This document shows, piece by piece, positions 24,303 through 25,208 of a stretch of 25,208 nt of DNA. Under the pieces are notes generated by a model, which was given only the letters and a program-made list of their open reading frames with translations, was not told where the DNA came from and did not search any database. Numbering within the stretch: the stretch's first letter is position 1; the number at the start of each line of letters is the position of its first letter. The stretch lies in the NCBI GenBank assembly GCA_902766545.1, contig CACXEC010000094.1:1-25208 (forward strand). Direction: 5' to 3'. Origin of the DNA: an uncultured Erysipelotrichaceae bacterium. GTDB lineage: Bacteria > Bacillota_I > Bacilli_A > RF39 > UBA660. The position numbers were made by a program, and so were the translations under genes.

Positions 24303-24311
24303 TGATATAAT
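24303..24311 (+). promoter_or_regulatory. Extended -10 promoter for the 181-residue protein gene
   Basis: TGA followed by TATAAT (24306-24311), an extended -10, in the divergent region. GGGAG at 24332-24336 precedes ATG 24343 by six bases. Confidence 0.6.
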
Positions 24312-24342
24312 TATTTTAATAAGAAAAATATGGGAGTTAATT

Positions 24343-24888
24343 ATGATTACTGATACAAAGGCAAGAGAATTAGGATTTATAGATTTTGAAGAAATGTTAC
24401 TATATCAAGATATTTGTGGTGATGGTCTTTATTTAGCTGAGTTATTTGAAGAAGAAAACTTAGAAGAAATTGGTAAAGAATTCACAAAAAAAGATTATGA
24501 AAAGTATATTAAGAGTCATGGACTTGTTGAACTATTTAATAAAGTTAAAGGACTTCCTTTACTGGACAGAATGATTGAAATATATATTTATTATGCTAAT
24601 GGATTCTCATTATCTAAAGAAGCAGAAAAGATTTTTTCTTTTCACTTGCAAGAGGCTAAAGAACTATACGATGGTGAAAAAGAAAAAGAATATTTAAAAC
24701 AAATTGATAGGGCAAGAAATATGAAAGGTGAATACTTTCGTAAAATGCATTATATTGAAAGTGAAGTTATGTTAAGATTACCATCTGAGGAAGTTAAGTT
24801 TTATAATGCTATAAAAGAAATATCAAGTGCATTATTAGATAAGAAAGATGATAGTAAGAATAACAATGTATCATTTTCTAGCAAGTAG
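24343..24888 (+). CDS. Cytoplasmic protein of unknown function
   Basis: A 181-residue soluble protein, acidic and almost wholly helical by composition, that I do not recognise. No signal peptide, membrane helix, catalytic motif or zinc site is visible. The N-terminal LGFIDFEEMLLYQDICGD block and the C-terminal EYFRKMHYIESEVMLRLPSEEV look like conserved segments, and the last ~15 residues are disordered. It stands alone between its own extended -10 promoter and an intrinsic terminator, and is the last intact gene before the probable element border. Confidence 0.7.
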   Translation: MITDTKARELGFIDFEEMLLYQDICGDGLYLAELFEEENLEEIGKEFTKKDYEKYIKSHGLVELFNKVKGLPLLDRMIEIYIYYANGFSLSKEAEKIFSFHLQEAKELYDGEKEKEYLKQIDRARNMKGEYFRKMHYIESEVMLRLPSEEVKFYNAIKEISSALLDKKDDSKNNNVSFSSK

Positions 24889-24912
24889 AATATGGTTGTT
24901 TAATTATATGTA

Positions 24913-24945
24913 AAAAAATAGAACAAAATGATTCTATTTTTTATT
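24913..24945 (+). terminator. Intrinsic terminator
   Basis: An 11-base perfect stem, AAAAAATAGAA (24913-24923) with TTCTATTTTTT (24932-24942), and a following T-rich tract. It lies 24 bases after the stop of the 181-residue gene. Confidence 0.8.
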
Positions 24946-24999
24946 TAAAAGCAGTTATTATAGTTCTTTTTGCTAGTTTTTTATTTTATTCCCCCTGAA

Positions 25000-25031
25000 G
25001 ACGGAACGAATCAATGTTCCGTCATTTTTTT
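25000..25031 (+). terminator. GC-rich orphan terminator hairpin
   Basis: GACGGAAC (25000-25007) pairs perfectly with GTTCCGTC (25016-25023) around an eight-base loop, followed by ATTTTTTT. No gene ends between it and the previous terminator. Confidence 0.65.
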
Positions 25032-25077
25032 GCTTTTATTTTCAAGGTTTTTCATAATTTATAATTTAAAAAAAATG

Positions 25078-25101
25078 CTTTTACATTTACTTTTACATTT
25101 C
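25078..25101 (+). repeat. Tandem 12-base direct repeat near the integrase end
   Basis: CTTTTACATTTA (25078-25089) is followed directly by CTTTTACATTTC (25090-25101), 11 of 12 identical. The second copy forms the left arm of the next hairpin. Confidence 0.6.
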
Positions 25102-25127
25102 CTACTAGGAAATGTAAGACTTTTTTT
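25091..25127 (+). terminator. Hairpin with T-run beside the integrase-like gene
   Basis: TTACATTTCC (25093-25102) pairs perfectly with GGAAATGTAA (25108-25117), five-base loop, then seven T (25121-25127). On the minus strand it sits just after the recombinase stop, but without a directly adjacent T-run there. It could be a terminator or part of an att region. Confidence 0.5.
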
Positions 25128-25208
25128 AATCTAATTTATTCATCGTTTGAACTATCTCATCCATCTTATTTTTAAACAGGTGAGAGTAGGTATTTAATGT
25201 TTCATCAA
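25126..25208 (-). CDS. Tyrosine recombinase (integrase) C-terminus, cut by window edge
   Basis: On the minus strand the frame is open from the right edge to a TAA at 25126-25128, giving 26 visible residues. They begin with ETLNTYSHLF and continue through KMDEIVQTMNKL. The TxxTYSHL pattern with a following amphipathic helix is the usual end of phage and ICE tyrosine integrases in Firmicutes, where the Tyr is the DNA-cleaving nucleophile. The rest of the gene, including the Arg and His catalytic residues, lies beyond the window. An integrase ending here with hairpins and short repeats beside it suggests the border of an integrated element extending rightwards. The short visible length keeps confidence moderate. 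Confidence 0.65.
   Translation of the reverse strand, partial: DETLNTYSHLFKNKMDEIVQTMNKLD

Noticed and set aside
1..25126. The right-edge integrase and the left T4SS as ends of a single ICE
   Set aside because: ftsEX, fmt, rmuC and other core genes lie between them, which would be unusual cargo. The integrase more likely belongs to a separate element to the right.
1..25208. Mycoplasma-type genetic code (TGA as Trp)
   Set aside because: TGA terminates several conserved genes (ftsX, the C39 peptidase gene, the lipoprotein gene) and Trp positions use TGG.
1..25208. tRNA, rRNA or riboswitch
   Set aside because: No cloverleaf, conserved rRNA stretch or recognisable aptamer core was seen on either strand. 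Intergenic gaps are mostly under 110 bases.

Overview
The window is a low-GC, AT-rich chromosomal segment from a bacterium with a cell wall. TGA and TAA are both used as stops and Trp is read from TGG, so the code is standard rather than the Mycoplasma code. The presence of FtsEX with a secreted LytM hydrolase, the Gram-positive style conjugation proteins, the strong AAAGGAGG ribosome sites and the base composition suggest Bacillota. An uncultured Bacilli-like or RF39-like gut lineage is my best guess, but it is an inference from style and not from a marker gene.

Region 1 (1-10690) is one tightly packed operon, with genes overlapping by 1 to 23 bases or separated by at most 26. It encodes a type IV secretion or conjugation apparatus: a VirB6-like polytopic protein cut by the left edge, a small acidic protein, a PrgI/VirB3-like protein, a VirB4 ATPase carried as two overlapping genes (N-terminal domain and ATPase), a secreted double cell-wall hydrolase (M23 peptidase plus T4-lysozyme-like GH24), two single-pass proteins that could be VirB8-like, a membrane-anchored C39-type cysteine peptidase, and a lipoprotein with a C-terminal membrane helix. 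An intrinsic terminator ends it. A VirD4-type coupling ATPase with a long acidic tail follows from its own extended -10 promoter (10784-13279). No relaxase, oriT or integrase lies beside this set in the window, and housekeeping genes follow directly.

Region 2 (13283-17485) holds a TasA/camelysin-like secreted protein, a tiny rhodanese-like protein and an operon of a VTT/TVP38 membrane protein, RmuC, and a 536-residue protein with two RNxxxH HEPN motifs. The last is the least familiar gene of the window and looks like a two-HEPN RNase candidate. Several genes here appear to be transcribed with no or almost no 5' leader.

Region 3 (17487-20351) is ftsE-ftsX plus a coiled-coil LytM peptidase, a divisome-controlled peptidoglycan hydrolysis unit. 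Region 4 (20351-23970) is fmt with a coupled membrane-anchored unknown, then a CDP-alcohol phosphatidyltransferase coupled to an AI-2E family transporter. These end on a hairpin shared with a convergent 94-residue coiled-coil membrane protein.

Region 5 (24241-25208) has a divergent promoter region, a 181-residue unknown, three successive hairpin/T-run structures, and, cut by the right edge on the minus strand, the C-terminus of what looks like a tyrosine recombinase. The right end is therefore probably the border of an integrated element that continues beyond the window.
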